Source: Epiperipatus broadwayi
Lineage: Eukaryota; Onychophora; Udeonychophora; Euonychophora; Peripatidae
NCBI GenBank assembly: GCA_028023455.1
Contig: JAQFVV010000111.1
Coordinates: 2,363,909-2,427,908 of the forward strand
Direction of reading: 5' to 3'
DNA length: 64,000 nt
Part shown: positions 24,136 to 35,063 of the stretch, piece after piece
How the letters are laid out: every line of letters begins with the position of its first letter
Numbering within the stretch: the stretch's first letter is position 1
Translations under genes and position numbers: made by a program
The notes under the pieces: model-generated
Database searches by the model: none
The model's input: the letters and a program-made list of their open reading frames with translations, nothing else
What the model was told of the DNA's origin: nothing

Positions 24136-27100
24136 CAGTGATATTCAACCTGCAGCCCCTGGGCCACATGTGGCCCACTAAGCTTTTATGTGTGGCCCAG
24201 CAATAGACTGATGGTCAACAGATGTGACAACACTCTTCTTAATTAACGAATAACCATGTACGATTGATATTTTTTATTGCTGAACTAATAACAATATGTT
24301 TTTTTTTTTAATTTCACAGATCTGAAGAACCTGTCAAGTCTGTACCGGAAATGCCCAAGTATCTTCATATATGGCTTGTACTCACTCTCAACCCACTATC
24401 TTTAGCATTATTTCACTGATTTTAGCACCTTCAGTATTTTTTTTACAAGGGGAAAAAAATCAGTATATATTTAAATTTAATGGTTTAATAATGACGTAAA
24501 TCTGTCTTTTCAAGCTTCTGATTGTTTTTTTTTCTCCACAAGGGAACGTCAATCCATGACTTCCACAGGCTAACAGGTTTCTTTGGGCATAGTTGCTGAG
24601 AGATTCCTGATTCCATTTAATGAGAAGTCATGGTACATCACATCACAGTTGTATTACTACATTTCGAATTTGAAAATGAAAATATAATTTATTAAGCTTT
24701 TTTCTTTTTTTTACCCCACTTGTTTGTTCTCAGATTTTAGTCAAAAAATTTACTTTTATACTAAAACATATTGATAAGGAATTCAATGAATTCCTTCTGG
24801 AATTTATAATTGGATGGTAAGCATTTGTTATAATTTGCCAAGTGTTAGATTATTATCATCAATTATAAATAGAAATATATTTTTTAAAAACCATTCTGTA
24901 ATCAGACAAATTATAAATTTCCATTTTAGATACTAAACTAAAACAAATATAATTTTAAAAAGGCAAATATATTTACTGTAGATTGTATAATTGACCAATC
25001 AGAAGTTTGAAACTTTAATTTTATCAATAGTCTGTGTTTTTGAAAGCAAACTGAAATATTTTAGTTTTATATGTGAATTAGTATACACATAGACACATAG
25101 TATTTTATATCAAACTATAATTTAAACATCATAATGATATCTTCAAGCAACAAACAAAAATTATTGGATGAAAATAGAATGTTTCAAGACAACTGGGAAG
25201 AGGACTATTTTGTTATGTTGAATAACAAAGGTTCAGCAACGTGTTTGATTTGTCGAGAAAGTGTCACATTAAAAAAATATAACATTGATTATCATTACAC
25301 CTGAAACATAAATTGTTTAATGACACTTTATGGGTCTTTAATACGAAGTGAAAAATTAGCTTTCTTCAAGAAATCATTGCAACAACAATAAAATGTTATG
25401 TCAGTAGTAATCTCACAAGAAGCAGTGGTGACACGAGCTTTATATGAAATTTGTTATATACTTGGAAAAAATATGAAACCGTTTACGGATGCTGAAGTTG
25501 TGAAAGAATGTTTTCTAAATGCTTCCAATATATTATTTGATAAATTTAATAATAAAAGTCAAATATTATTAAAAATTAAGAAATTACAACTGTCAGATTC
25601 GATCCGCATTAGACATATTGAAGATATTGCAAAACATTTTTGATAATATAATAGAAGATTTGAAAAACTGCAAATATTTTAGTTTGGCTGTTGATTGTAG
25701 TACTGACATTTCAGCAACATTACAATGTGCTATTTTTATCAGAACAGAATTTAATTTCTGAAGATTTTTTGAAATTTCTTCCTATGAAGAATCAAACTAG
25801 AGGTAGTGATTTTCTCAATTGTATTTGTATTTTTCTGGAGAATAATAATATTGAAATAAAAATATTGGTTTCTGTGTGCACTGATGGATGTCCTTCAATG
25901 ATTGGATCTGAAAATGGATTTGTTTCCCTATTAAAAAAGAAATATAATCTAACAAATATTTTATCATTTCATTGTTTAAATCACCAAGAAAACTTGGGGG
26001 CACATATATCCATTAAAGAAGTAGATGCTGTAATGAAAACCATCATAAACATTATGAATTATATTCGAGCCTGAGAATTAAATCACAGAAAATTTAAAAA
26101 TCTTTTGGAAGAAATAAATAGTAATTATGGTGATGTACTTTTGCATACTTCGGTGCGATGACTAGGCAGAGGTAAAGTTTTGAATCGCTTTTTTTTTTAT
26201 TACATCATGAAATTATTTCATTTTTACAAAAAAACAATAAATCTTATAATGAGCTTGACAGTGATAATTTGTAGTGTCCTTTAGCTTTTTTATGTGACAT
26301 CACAGAAAAACTTTGTGATCTTAATATTAGTTTGCAAGGTGAAAATAAAATTATTTCATAAATGATAAAGTATTTATTTTGAAGAAAAACTAAATATTTA
26401 TTACCAAGATATACAAAAACAAATACTATATCATTTTCCAATATTGACAAATGCTAAGCAAGATGGTATTGTTTCTTCAAAAACCTATGTAATTATTTTA
26501 AATTATTTATGAAGAATTTAAAAGTAGATTTCAAGATTTAAGAAATATTAAGAATGATCTTTTGCTTATAAAAAATCCCTGGCACTTAAAAATAGCAACT
26601 ATTACATAATTAGCTGCATCTGAACATGATTATGTTAAGCTATTTAACGAATTTGTTGAATTTAAAAATGACAGAAATTTGGAAGCCATTTTTAAAGAGA
26701 AAAGGAAGGGAAAGGAGTATATGGAATTTTGGAAATTAGTGCCTGAAAAATATAAAACTGTCAAAAAATGTGCACAAATGTTGCTCACATTGCTTGCATC
26801 AATATATCTTTGTGAATCATCTTATTCGAAAATGAAATATGTGAAGAATGTGCATAGAAACAAACTTACTGATTTACACCTTGATGATATATTAAGAGCA
26901 GCATGTAGCACATATAAACCAGATTTATCTAAAATTGTTAAAAGTTGATCTCAATATCAAAAATCACACTGATATTTAAATAAATGTTTATATCAAATAA
27001 AAGTGTTTGCGTTTTATTAATATGTTAATTCTAAGATATTGTAAAGTGATCCACAAGCTGCAGCATGCATGAATTGAGAAGTCAGACATTTTTTTTACGT

Positions 27101-27189
27101 GACACCAATTGGTTGCTGCAGCCCGCTTGACTCAGCACACAAATATATGTGACCCAGGAAAGAAAAAGTTTGGGGGGGGGGTATCCCTG
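24136..27189 (+). mobile_element. hAT DNA transposon, full length, 3054 bp, inactive
   Basis: The perfect 8-bp direct repeat GTCTAAAT flanks the element at 24128-24135 and 27190-27197. The ends are short imperfect inverted repeats: the 5' end CAGTGATATTC and the 3' end reading CAGGGATACCC on the minus strand. Subterminal blocks are also inverted (CTGCAGCCCCTGG near the left end and CTGCAGCAACC read in reverse near the right). An 8-bp target duplication with CAG-type ends defines the hAT superfamily. The internal transposase is broken, so the element could move only if supplied with an active enzyme. Confidence 0.9.
25134..26948 (+). pseudogene. hAT transposase pseudogene (GTF2IRD2/ZBED-like family)
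   Basis: Pieces in order: an N-terminal 56-codon frame (25134-25304) with FQDNWEEDYFVML and the C-x2-C finger CLICRES ending in HYT and a TGA; a second piece (25398-25643) with YILGKNMKPFTDAEVVKECF; a third (25691-26074) with VCTDGCPSMIG, the TDG-P-x-M-x-G core motif, then FHCLNHQENLGAH; and a C-terminal piece (26679-26948) with LLTLLASIYLCESSYSKMKYVK, whose core is the hAT dimerisation signature. Several stops and frame changes separate the pieces, including the stop that ends the finger. The finger, catalytic-core and dimerisation regions are in the usual order, so this is a complete gene that decayed in place. Confidence 0.85.
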
Positions 27190-27197
27190 GTCTAAAT

Positions 27198-27530
27198 GAA
27201 AAAAGTGATATTTTTTATTTATTGTAAATGTAAAGAATTTTATTGTAAATTGGTAATTATTTAAAATTTAATTTTGTGAATCAGTTATGCTATACATGAT
27301 ATTTTGTTATTGTAGTTATAAATTGTTTTATTGTTAAAATAAATATTTTAATTTAAAACTTCATTAGTAACTTTATTTCTGTCTAGAATCATTTCTCTCA
27401 TAAGGTCATATTATTAAAGCACATAATCAAAATAAAGTCATCAACATGGGATCTGAGCATTCCATCATCAGATTTCAATGGTGTGGATGACTGAAGAGTT
27501 GGAGTAGATTGAAGCCTGTCCATTAAAGTA
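27198..27530. other. AT-rich DNA without recognised genes
   Basis: This is flanking sequence beyond the hAT element. I see nothing in it apart from a phrase near 27450-27520 shared with the family E surroundings at 34500-34600. Confidence 0.4.
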
Positions 27531-27587
27531 TGAGAGTTGCTATCTTAATATAAAACTGAGCACTGATTAGATATATATGCGTGGGAG

Positions 27588-27642
27588 ATGATAATATGGA
27601 CTAACTGATGAGTGCAGGTTCAACACGAAATACGTATATTGG
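27588..27642 (+). ncRNA. Hammerhead ribozyme, family E, first of a tandem pair
   Basis: Core CTGATGA is at 27604-27610 and GAAA at 27627-27630, with helix II GTG/CAC closing a larger loop. Helix III lies in ATACGTAT, which is perfectly self-complementary. The 3' strand of the outer helix I is replaced by the start of the second motif, so this copy may be weak alone. Confidence 0.65.
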
Positions 27643-27645
27643 ATG

Positions 27646-27704
27646 ATAATCTGGACCAACTGATGAGTGCTGGTTCAACACGAAATATGTATATTGGTGA
27701 TTAT
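27646..27704 (+). ncRNA. Hammerhead ribozyme, family E, second of a tandem pair
   Basis: Core CTGATGA is at 27660-27666. Helix I is fully paired: CCAA/TTGG and ATAATC/GATTAT around the internal loop. Helix II has one mismatch (GTGCTG/CAACAC). Helix III is ATA/TAT with loop TG, and the cleavage base A precedes TTGG. Confidence 0.7.
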
Positions 27705-27810
27705 TTATCTTTTCTACATGTGTTTGGACATGTGTATCAGTGACATGAGGTAGTGTGAATAGTTGAAAGGTGCGTGAAAGACTGAGTTCAAATCCCCTAT
27801 ATTTATAAAG

Positions 27811-28409
27811 TCATTACATAAAATATAATTATTGAATATTTTATTTAAAGAAATGGAACTTGATAAATTATTTATTTATTATTTTGTGAATTATAATTTT
27901 ATTAAAGTAGTATTTCATTGATTTATATTTTATTAAATATGAAAACATTTGAGTAATTATGTGAAAATTGAAATTTAAAATTATCATAGGTGTAGAGCAT
28001 TAAAAGAAAGTGATATTATTTTCATTAGTCTCAATATATTATTATTATGGTTAGATGAAATATTAAATAAAGATTTAGTTTATGTTTGTAATTATAAGTG
28101 TAATTATTTTTTAGATAATTGGATCTCAATAAAATCCCTCTTGTGACTACCAATAATTGTTGTTATAGTTTAGAAAGGAATAATCATGACCCCCTCCATA
28201 GGATAGCATTAATTATTTCAATTAATTTAATCTGTGTTTTTAATATTATTTTTTATAGTTTCTTAATAACAGAAGCTGAATAATTATTTCAAATGAAATA
28301 TTATGTTAGTAATTGTTTGTTGTAGGAATTTTCCTATTGATTATATACAAATTAAAAAGCGTGTGAAGCACTTGAACGAGAAGCTATAAAGATTCCACAA
28401 ATTATTATA
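27811..28409. other. AT-rich DNA without recognised genes
   Basis: I see no gene or defined repeat here. Confidence 0.45.
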
Positions 28410-28740
28410 TGCTAAGCACTTTCGAGGCCATTTGCCTCATATTCATAGCGGTAATGCGAGATGCAGAACGAGGAAATAAGGCAAGGAAACAAAACGATAT
28501 GCAAAATGTATGCAAATGAACTAGATAGTCCAACGTTTGATGTCAAAGCAGGTGTCCCATCTATTGATAGAATTATTATTGCCATTAATGAAGTATGGTT
28601 CTCTGATTTTCCGCTTGATGTCATTTTCCTCAATGCAGACTATTTTGGGGCTTGAGGATTCAAACACATGGCCTGTCTTCTTGAAATGTTCTAAGAATGT
28701 TGATGAATTGTCGATAATTTTCTTTGCTCTATTATAGGTG
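28410..28740 (-). pseudogene. Penelope-like element remnant (GIY-YIG endonuclease C-terminus)
   Basis: Reading minus from about 28672, the frame gives HVFESSSPKIVCIEEND, KRKIREPYFI and NSINRWDTCFDIKRW and stops at the TAG at about 28525. It is clearly related to the remnant at 18550-18860: the same H-x-F, KI, E, KRK, N-N-S-I-N-R order. Downstream, 28412-28450 holds the block with CACTTTCGAGGCC and CCTCATATTCAT shared with the other copy. Only the endonuclease end is left and no reverse transcriptase was found nearby. If correct, this shows that Penelope-type machinery, the usual partner of animal hammerhead repeats, has been active in this genome. Confidence 0.55.
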
Positions 28741-29165
28741 TGTTTATGCTATGCTGTCCTATTGGTTATGCTTGCTTTGGTTTCCCAAAAATAAATGGCC
28801 CAGCAACCGGGTTGTGGGCATGATATGCTATAAATGACATAAACTGGATAATTTCTACAATAACAATCCAATTTTGGAGTATCTTTTATATGCTTCTCAA
28901 TGTTAACACCTATATGCAGTGACCATCTCTGAAGTCTATCTTACATATTTATTATTTTATCATACATTTAGTTCAGTTTAGATAGATTTTATTTTTTTTA
29001 ATTTCTGATTTTTATTATTAATGTTTTTAGATACAAATATATAATGTTGTATGGTAGGAGTATAATGATTTAAATCATTTTATATTTATTTAATCTTTAG
29101 GATTAAGATGAATCTTTAGGATTAAGATGAGTTATTAATATTATTATTATTCATTCAAATTTGAA
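28741..29165. other. AT-rich DNA without recognised genes
   Basis: Nothing is recognised apart from a short duplicated phrase, AATCTTTAGGATTAAGATGA, at about 29094-29131. Confidence 0.45.
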
Positions 29166-29363
29166 GAATGAAGAGTGTGATTATAGAACTAAAATAGTTT
29201 ACATGAGGTATTAAACCATCATATGATCACATTTCCTATACTAGCACATTAATTGTTGATAAACAGAGCAAAACTCTCCATACAGTATTGCCACCTGTGG
29301 TAAACAGAGTAATCAATGGATGCCAGAAGGCTTGTGCATAAAATCCCTATCTAATGCCTACTC

Positions 29364-29422
29364 ATCCAATATCCCCAGACTAGTTTCTGGCTCGTGGCCT
29401 TCATCAGTGAGGAGCTTTGGAT
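29364..29422 (-). ncRNA. Hammerhead ribozyme, family A
   Basis: On the minus strand the core CTGATGA, GAAA and the GTC triplet are intact and helix I is fully paired. Helix II is AGGC/GCCA, in which the pair next to the core is A-A, leaving three good pairs. The loop is CACGA instead of CACAA. Confidence 0.75.
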
Positions 29423-29819
29423 CTGAGAGCACTGCATCTAGATCTTAGGATCTAATGCAACCCTCTAGCAGCCACCTTTTATCTCTACTTAACTACAAAA
29501 CTATGAGAATGAAATTGAAAACACAAAAAATATTTTCAATCTAAGCTCAATAGCTTTTATAGTCATATGGGTCTGAACTCAGTTCAGCACCCACACATTT
29601 TGGTGTCTTTGGTTCTTTTACAACCATAGCCACCATTATCTTATTAGGCAGGATTGGTGTTAAACCATTAAGCATCACATGATCACATTTCCTATACTAG
29701 CACATTAATTGTTGATAAACAGAGCAAAACTCTCCATACAGTATTGCCACCTGTGCTAAACAGAGTAATCAATGGATGCCAGAAGGCTTGTGCATAAAAT
29801 CCCTATCTAATGCCTACTC

Positions 29820-29878
29820 ATCCAATATCCCCAGACTAGTTTCTGGCTTGTGGCCTTCGTCAGTGAGGAGCTTTGGAT
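29820..29878 (-). ncRNA. Hammerhead ribozyme, family A
   Basis: Same fold 456 bp after the previous copy. The core is CTGACGA (N7 is free in the consensus). Helix II again has an A-A at the first position. Confidence 0.75.
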
Positions 29879-30514
29879 CTGAGAGCACTGCATCTAGATC
29901 TTAGGATCTAATGCAACCCTCTAGCAACCACCTTTTATCTCTACTTAACTACAAAACTATGAGAATGAAATTGAAAACACAAAAAATATTTTCAATCTAA
30001 GCTCAATAGCTTATATAGTCATATGGGTCTGAACTCAGTTCAGCACCCATACATTTTGGTGTCTTTGGCTCTTTTACAACCATAGCCACCATTATCTTAT
30101 TAGGCAGGATTGGTGTTAAACCATTAAGCATCACATGATCACATTTCCTATACTAGCACATTAATTGTTGATAAACAGAGCAAAACTCTCCATACAGTAT
30201 TGCCACCTGTGCTAAACAGAGTAATCAATTAATGTGCTAGTATAGGAAATGTGATCATGTGATGCTTAATGGTTTAACACCAATCCTGCCTAATAAGATA
30301 ATGGTGGCTATGGTTGTAAAAGAGCCAAAGACACCAAAATGTATGGGTGCTGAACTGAGTTCAGACCCATATGACTATATAAGCTATTGGGCTTAGATTG
30401 AAAATATTTTTTGTGTTTTCAATTCCATTCTCATAGTTTTGTAGTTAAGTAGAGATAAAAGGTGGTTGCTAGAGGGTTGCATTAGATCCTAAGATCTAGA
30501 TGCAGTGCTCTCAG

Positions 30515-30573
30515 ATCCAAAGCTCCTCACTGACGAAGGCCACAAGCCAGAAACTAGTCTGGGGATATTGGAT
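30515..30573 (+). ncRNA. Hammerhead ribozyme, family A
   Basis: Core CTGACGA at 30530-30536, loop CACAA, GAAA at 30550-30553, GTC ending at 30559. Helix I is fully paired; helix II has three pairs plus an A-A. Confidence 0.75.
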
Positions 30574-30968
30574 GAGTAGGCATTAGATAGGGATTTTATG
30601 CACAAGCCTTCTGGCATCCATTGATTATTCTGTTTAACACAGGTGGCAATACTGTATGGAGAGTTTTGCTCTGTTTATCAACAATTAATGTGCTAGTATA
30701 GGAAATGTGATCATGTGATGCTAATGGTTTAACACCAATCCTGCCTAATAGGATAATGGTGGCTATGGTTGTAAAAGAGCCAAAGACACCAAAATGTATG
30801 GGTGCTGAACTGAGTTCAGACCCATATGACTATATAAGCTATTGAGCTTAGATTGAAAATATTTTTTGTGTTTTCAATTTCATTTTCATAGTTTGTAGTT
30901 AAGTAGAGATAAAAGGTGGTTGCTAGAGGGTTGCATTAGATCCTAAGATCTAGATGCAGTGCTCTCAG

Positions 30969-31027
30969 ATCCAAAGCTCCTCACTGATGAAGGCCACAAG
31001 CCAGAAACTAGTCTGGGGATATTGGAT
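30969..31027 (+). ncRNA. Hammerhead ribozyme, family A
   Basis: Core CTGATGA at 30984-30990, GAAA at 31004-31007, GTC at 31011-31013. It lies 454 bp after the previous plus-strand copy. Helix I is fully paired; helix II is AGGC/GCCA with an A-A. Confidence 0.75.
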
Positions 31028-31142
31028 GAGTAGACATTAGATAGGGATTTTATGCACAAGCCTTCTGGCATCCATTGATTACTCTGTTTAGCACAGGTGG
31101 CAATACTGTATGGAGAGTTTTGCTCTGTCTATACATGAGGTA

Positions 31143-31990
31143 CAGAATAAAGTTTGTGTAGATAATGTAATAGTTTTAATTTATGTTATTTTAGTAGATA
31201 TGAAAATTAAAAAATCAACTGTCATAAATTAATTCAGTAATTTATTATATGATTGTATTAAATGAGATGAATCAAGAAGTGGGATTCTATTTAAATAAAT
31301 ATGTCATAGGAGTATAATGTAATATATAAAAATATGAAATGGAATGAATGTTAAACTGGAAAAATGATTTATGATCTCAATTTTTGTAATGGAAAAAGCA
31401 TATATTGAAGATTATCATAATAGAGTTATTTGTTTTATAACATGACCTATAAAGTTTATCGATGAATACATGATGGAAAGATAAGATTATACTATTAGAC
31501 AAGAGGAAGTTAATAGACATTGATGCTGAAGATATATAGTGTGGAGAAGATAAGTTAAAATTCCAGGCTAGGATAGAATATCATCCTGAAGAACTGATAA
31601 TAGATTTTAATGGGTTTAATCAATGTGATATCCATATTATTATTATAAAGAGATAATAGGATTTTCCAAAAAAACATGAATGTTATATTCCATAAGAGCT
31701 TGATAAATAAGCCAGAATATACTGGGGAAAAATCATTAAGGAAAAATGGCTACCTTCCAAATTATAACATGTCATAAAGAGAGGATATCTCCATTCCTAA
31801 ATTTTGGTACAATAATTTAATAAGATCGTTTTCTTATTTGCAAAGTTTTATTTATATTATTAGAATATATAATAGGCATCATAAGTTGGCCAGTTATTCT
31901 TTTTGAATCTATAGTTTGTCTTCCTAAGTTTTGTTAGAATGGTATCAAAAATAGTAAGACCATACACAAAACAAATATTCTTGAATTCAA
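31143..31990. repeat. Dispersed repeat, copy 2 (split by the family A array)
   Basis: This continues the repeat that begins at about 29170 and is highly similar to 21905-22745. Beyond it the similarity continues into a family E copy, as in copy 1. Confidence 0.75.
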
Positions 31991-32024
31991 TCAAAATAAG
32001 GATAACTTTATTGTTTGAAAATGT

Positions 32025-32200
32025 AAGATTTGAAATACAGGCATTCTTCATATACCACAAACTTAATTGTAAATATAGGGAATTTGAACTCAGACTTTCA
32101 AGCACCCTTTAACTATCCACACTATCTCATACCACTGATATACATGACCACACAAATATAGAAAAGATAAGTAATCACCAATATACATCATTTGTTCTTT
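32025..32200 (-). repeat. Ribozyme repeat family E, truncated copy
   Basis: The minus strand holds only the 3' half of the hammerhead (ATATTGGTGATTACTT at about 32170-32186). The core half is missing and the sequence runs into an (AT)n tract at 32222-32282. Confidence 0.55.
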
Positions 32201-32217
32201 TACTATAGGGTAGAGGT

Positions 32218-32218
32218 T

Positions 32219-32252
<34 letters not shown>

Positions 32253-32282
32253 ACCTCTACATATATATATATATATATATAT
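32218..32282. repeat. (AT)n microsatellite pair
   Basis: Two TA-dinucleotide tracts are separated by GTAACCTCTAC. The phrase also occurs inverted just upstream (GTAGAGGTTAC), making a small palindrome. Confidence 0.9.
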
Positions 32283-32439
32283 TGATGAATCATTTAAATA
32301 ATGAGCTTTCTGTGATCACTAAAATACTGATAGACATAAAAAAATCTTTCATTTTATTATTGTCAGGCATATTTTTATATTTGTTCTAACTTTCAGATTT
32401 AATTTCTTAAAAACTGACTTTAATGGATTAAATGTCCAA

Positions 32440-32870
32440 TATTTGAGCACAGAATCCCAATACCCAGCCTACATCACATGATCACCATTTGCTTGCTTAC
32501 ACAAGCTATTAAAACAATAACAAACTCTCCATGCAGTAATGCTTCTCAGTGCAGACCATACCAATCAATGGATGCTAGAGGGTTTGTGCATAACATCTTT
32601 ACTTCCAGACAAATTAGCTTGTATTAAATCACTATTGTGTTTTCATTTTGGGCTTCTACCATGAAAGAGATAAAAGGTGGCTGCTGGAGAATTGCATTAG
32701 ATGCAAAGATCTACATGCCATGCCCTCAAATCCATGTCTCCTCATTTATGAATGCCACAAGCTAGAAACTAGTCTGGAGATATTATGCACAAATCTTTTA
32801 GCATTGATTGATTGTTATGGCTTGCATTGGATGGTACTATTGCATAGAGAGTTTGTTACTATCTAACCAA
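32440..32870. repeat. Ribozyme repeat family A, degenerate copy
   Basis: It retains CATCACATGATCACCAT at the left and GCCACAAGCTAGAAACTAGTC at about 32753-32773. The hammerhead core is mutated (TTTATGA in place of CTGATGA), so it is inactive. Open frames here are repeat shadows. Confidence 0.65.
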
Positions 32871-33033
32871 ACTTGTTTGTTGACTTCCTATTAAGAAATT
32901 TTTACTCTCTTCAGAAAGTCTTACATAAAACTCATATATAATTTTAAATAATAACTATATTAAAAATATTATTTGAATTAAATAAGAGAATTTAAAGTAT
33001 AATTACACATAAAAAGTCAGATAAGATAAGTTT

Positions 33034-33690
33034 CAATTTGCTCAAAATATGAAAATAAAGATTGATTATGATGAATTAGAAGAAGTTAACAGTTACAAAT
33101 ACCTTGGTCAGATCATCAATACAGATGAAAACATAATGGAGGAAATTAATCATAGAATTAAACTTGGTTGGAGTGCTTTTGGTAGAAATAACTTGATACT
33201 AAAAGGAAATATGCCTATGTGTTTGAAAAGGAAGGTTTTTGACAAATGTGTTTTACCAGTTTTTACTTATGGATCTGAGACTTGGACACTTAATAGAAGA
33301 GCAATACAAAGACTTCAGACCACTCAAAGAAGTATGGCAAGATGTATGTTGGGAGTAACAAGAAGAGATCGAAAACACAATGTATGGGTAAGAGAACAAA
33401 CAGGTGTTACTGACCTCATTGAAAAAATTAAAAGATTGAAGTGGAGTTGGGCTGGACATATTGCTAGAAGAGATGATAATAGAGGGACAATTGAAATTTT
33501 AAACTGGATTCCAAGAGATTGTAAAAGACCCAGAAAGAGGCCACATGTCAGATGGATGGATGAAATAAGAAAGTGTGCAGGGGTGATGTGGAGAAGAGAA
33601 ACTAAAGATCGGAGAAGATGGATTAAACTTGGGGAGACCTTCATCCTGCAGTGGATTGATAATGGTTGATAATGATGATGACGATAAGTT
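33034..33690 (+). pseudogene. 5'-truncated RTE/BovB-like LINE, 3' end of ORF and tail
   Basis: An open frame (33049-33669, 206 codons, continuing the element's frame from about 33034) matches the C-terminal third of the protein at 46985-48817 almost residue for residue: YLGQIIN, KCVLPVFTYGSETW, RCMLGVTRRDRK and the basic end KRPRKRPHVRWMDEIRK. It lacks the endonuclease and the reverse-transcriptase catalytic motifs, so it is a typical 5'-truncated insertion. The element ends in a short TGATAATGATGATGA tail (33664-33685), the kind of simple tail that RTE elements have. The frame is intact, suggesting fairly recent insertion. Confidence 0.85.
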
Positions 33691-34099
33691 TAAAAGTCTA
33701 GATCTTTGTGACATGCCTTCACATCATCATTTACAAATGAGTGATAAAGAAATATTATTACATATCATTTTTACTAAATGCTACTTTGAATCTTAGAATT
33801 ACAAAAGTAATAGATTAAATTAAAACCTTGATTAACAAGGTTAATCATTTACAGTTTTAAATAAAATTCATTTCCTTTGGTGTGTACTTGAAATTCCTTT
33901 TTATAAAAATAATAAAAATAATTATAGCATATATATTGCAGATTTGCACTAGATTACAACACCCTGTCAATAAATTGTAATATTAATGCATGAGAAAATA
34001 TAAATTGCATAAAACAATGTAATTAGTATAAAGAACAAACATTTGTGTGTGTATATATATATATACATGTTGATCTTAAGTCAATCTGACACCTCCACA

Positions 34100-34500
34100 T
34101 AGGATCTCAATATGTTCATTTAATTATTCAAAAGAGGGATTGGCAGAATACAGGATGAATATGTAATATTTAAAGATACGTATATTGTCTACACTAATCT
34201 TATTATAAGGGACTTGAACTCAGACTTTCATATTCTCTACATCTATTCAATCCCTTATACAATTGATACACATGACCACATATATGTGAAAAAGATACAT
34301 GATTTCCAATATATGTGTTTAAAAGTCTGAGTTCAAGTTCCTTATAATTACATTAAGTTTAGTATAGACTATTTCCATATATATTACATATTCAACCTGT
34401 ATTCTTGCCCAACCCTCTTCTGTATAATTAAATGGACATATTGAGATCCTATGTGTGAGGTACCAGATTGACTTAAGGTCAACATGGGTATGACAATAAT
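34100..34500. repeat. Ribozyme repeat family E, inverted partial copies
   Basis: Two partial family E copies face each other around 34310-34330: CCAATATATGTGTTTAAAAG joins the ribozyme 3' half to the opposite strand's CTTGAACTC region. No intact hammerhead core remains. Confidence 0.55.
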
Positions 34501-34559
34501 ATTGGCATCATCAAGGGCTTTGAGCATTTCATCCTAATATTTTCAATGAAATGGATAGC

Positions 34560-34868
34560 TAAAGAGTTGGGAGAGTGGAAAAGTTTGAAGCTTGTCCATT
34601 AAAGTTTGAAGATTTGCTATCTTAATATAAACTGAGCACTGGTTGTATATATGTATGGAAGATTGTGATTTGGACTAACTGATGAGTGCTGATTCAGCAT
34701 GAAATAAGTATATTGGGGATCATTTATATTTTTCACATGTATGTGGACATGTATATCAGTTGTATAAGATGGATTGGATAGATGTAGGGAGCTTGAAAGT
34801 CTTGAGTTCAAGTCTTGTATAATTACATTAAGTTTAGTATAGACAATATACATATATTTAAATATTAC
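34560..34868 (+). repeat. Ribozyme repeat family E, copy with near-intact hammerhead
   Basis: The hammerhead lies at about 34662-34722: CTGATGA at 34679-34685, helix II GTGCTG/CAGCAT with loop ATT, GAAA, then ATA/TAT helix III with loop AG. Inner helix I is CTAA/TTGG (one U-G) and outer helix I is damaged. The unit ends TTCAAGTC at about 34815. Confidence 0.65.
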
Positions 34869-34879
34869 ATATATGTATA

Positions 34880-35052
34880 CAAAGAAACTAGTGTGGGGAT
34901 ATTGGATGAGTAGGCACTAAATAGGGATTTTATGCACCAGCCTTCTGGCATCCATTGATTACTCTGATTGGCACTGAGTGGCATTACTGTATGAAGAGTT
35001 TTGCCTGTTTTAATAACAGTAATGTGCTAGCATAAGAAATAGTGATCATGTG
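34880..35052 (+). mobile_element. Ribozyme repeat family A, truncated copy with target duplication
   Basis: The direct repeat ATATATGTATA flanks it at 34869-34879 and 35053-35063. The copy starts inside the ribozyme (at GAAACTAGTGTGG, with the cleavage triplet changed to GTG) and runs to GTGATCATGTG. Truncation at one end combined with a target duplication resembles target-primed reverse transcription rather than cut-and-paste. The duplication is AT-rich and could be fortuitous. Confidence 0.6.
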
Positions 35053-35063
35053 ATATATGTATA

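Larger units (their letters stand above)
27535..27810 (+). repeat. Ribozyme repeat family E, copy with two hammerheads in tandem
   Basis: The ribozyme motif occurs twice in a row (27588-27642 and 27646-27704). The downstream unit continues through TCTACATGTGTTTGGACATG and ends with TTCAAATCCCC at about 27800. Confidence 0.75.
29211..31131. mobile_element. Ribozyme repeat family A: tandem array arranged as a palindrome
   Basis: A 1921-bp insertion lies between direct repeats TACATGAGGTA (29200-29210 and 31132-31142). Two units of 456 bp in minus orientation (hammerheads at 29364 and 29820) and a partial third are followed, from about 30228, by the inverted arrangement with plus-orientation hammerheads at 30515 and 30969. 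The dispersed repeat around it exists elsewhere uninterrupted (about 21895), which proves that this block was inserted. Units differ from each other by only a few substitutions. No open frame of note is present. Confidence 0.85.

Noticed and set aside
28406-28450. GAGGC/GCCTC stem followed by GAAA on the minus strand beside the Penelope-like remnant
   Set aside because: The preceding bases do not give CTGANGA and there is no acceptable cleavage triplet. It may be a decayed ribozyme, but this cannot be supported.
29211-31131. Regular repeats considered as a CRISPR array or satellite
   Set aside because: The units are 456 bp without spacers, contain a ribozyme and are flanked by a target duplication in eukaryotic DNA.
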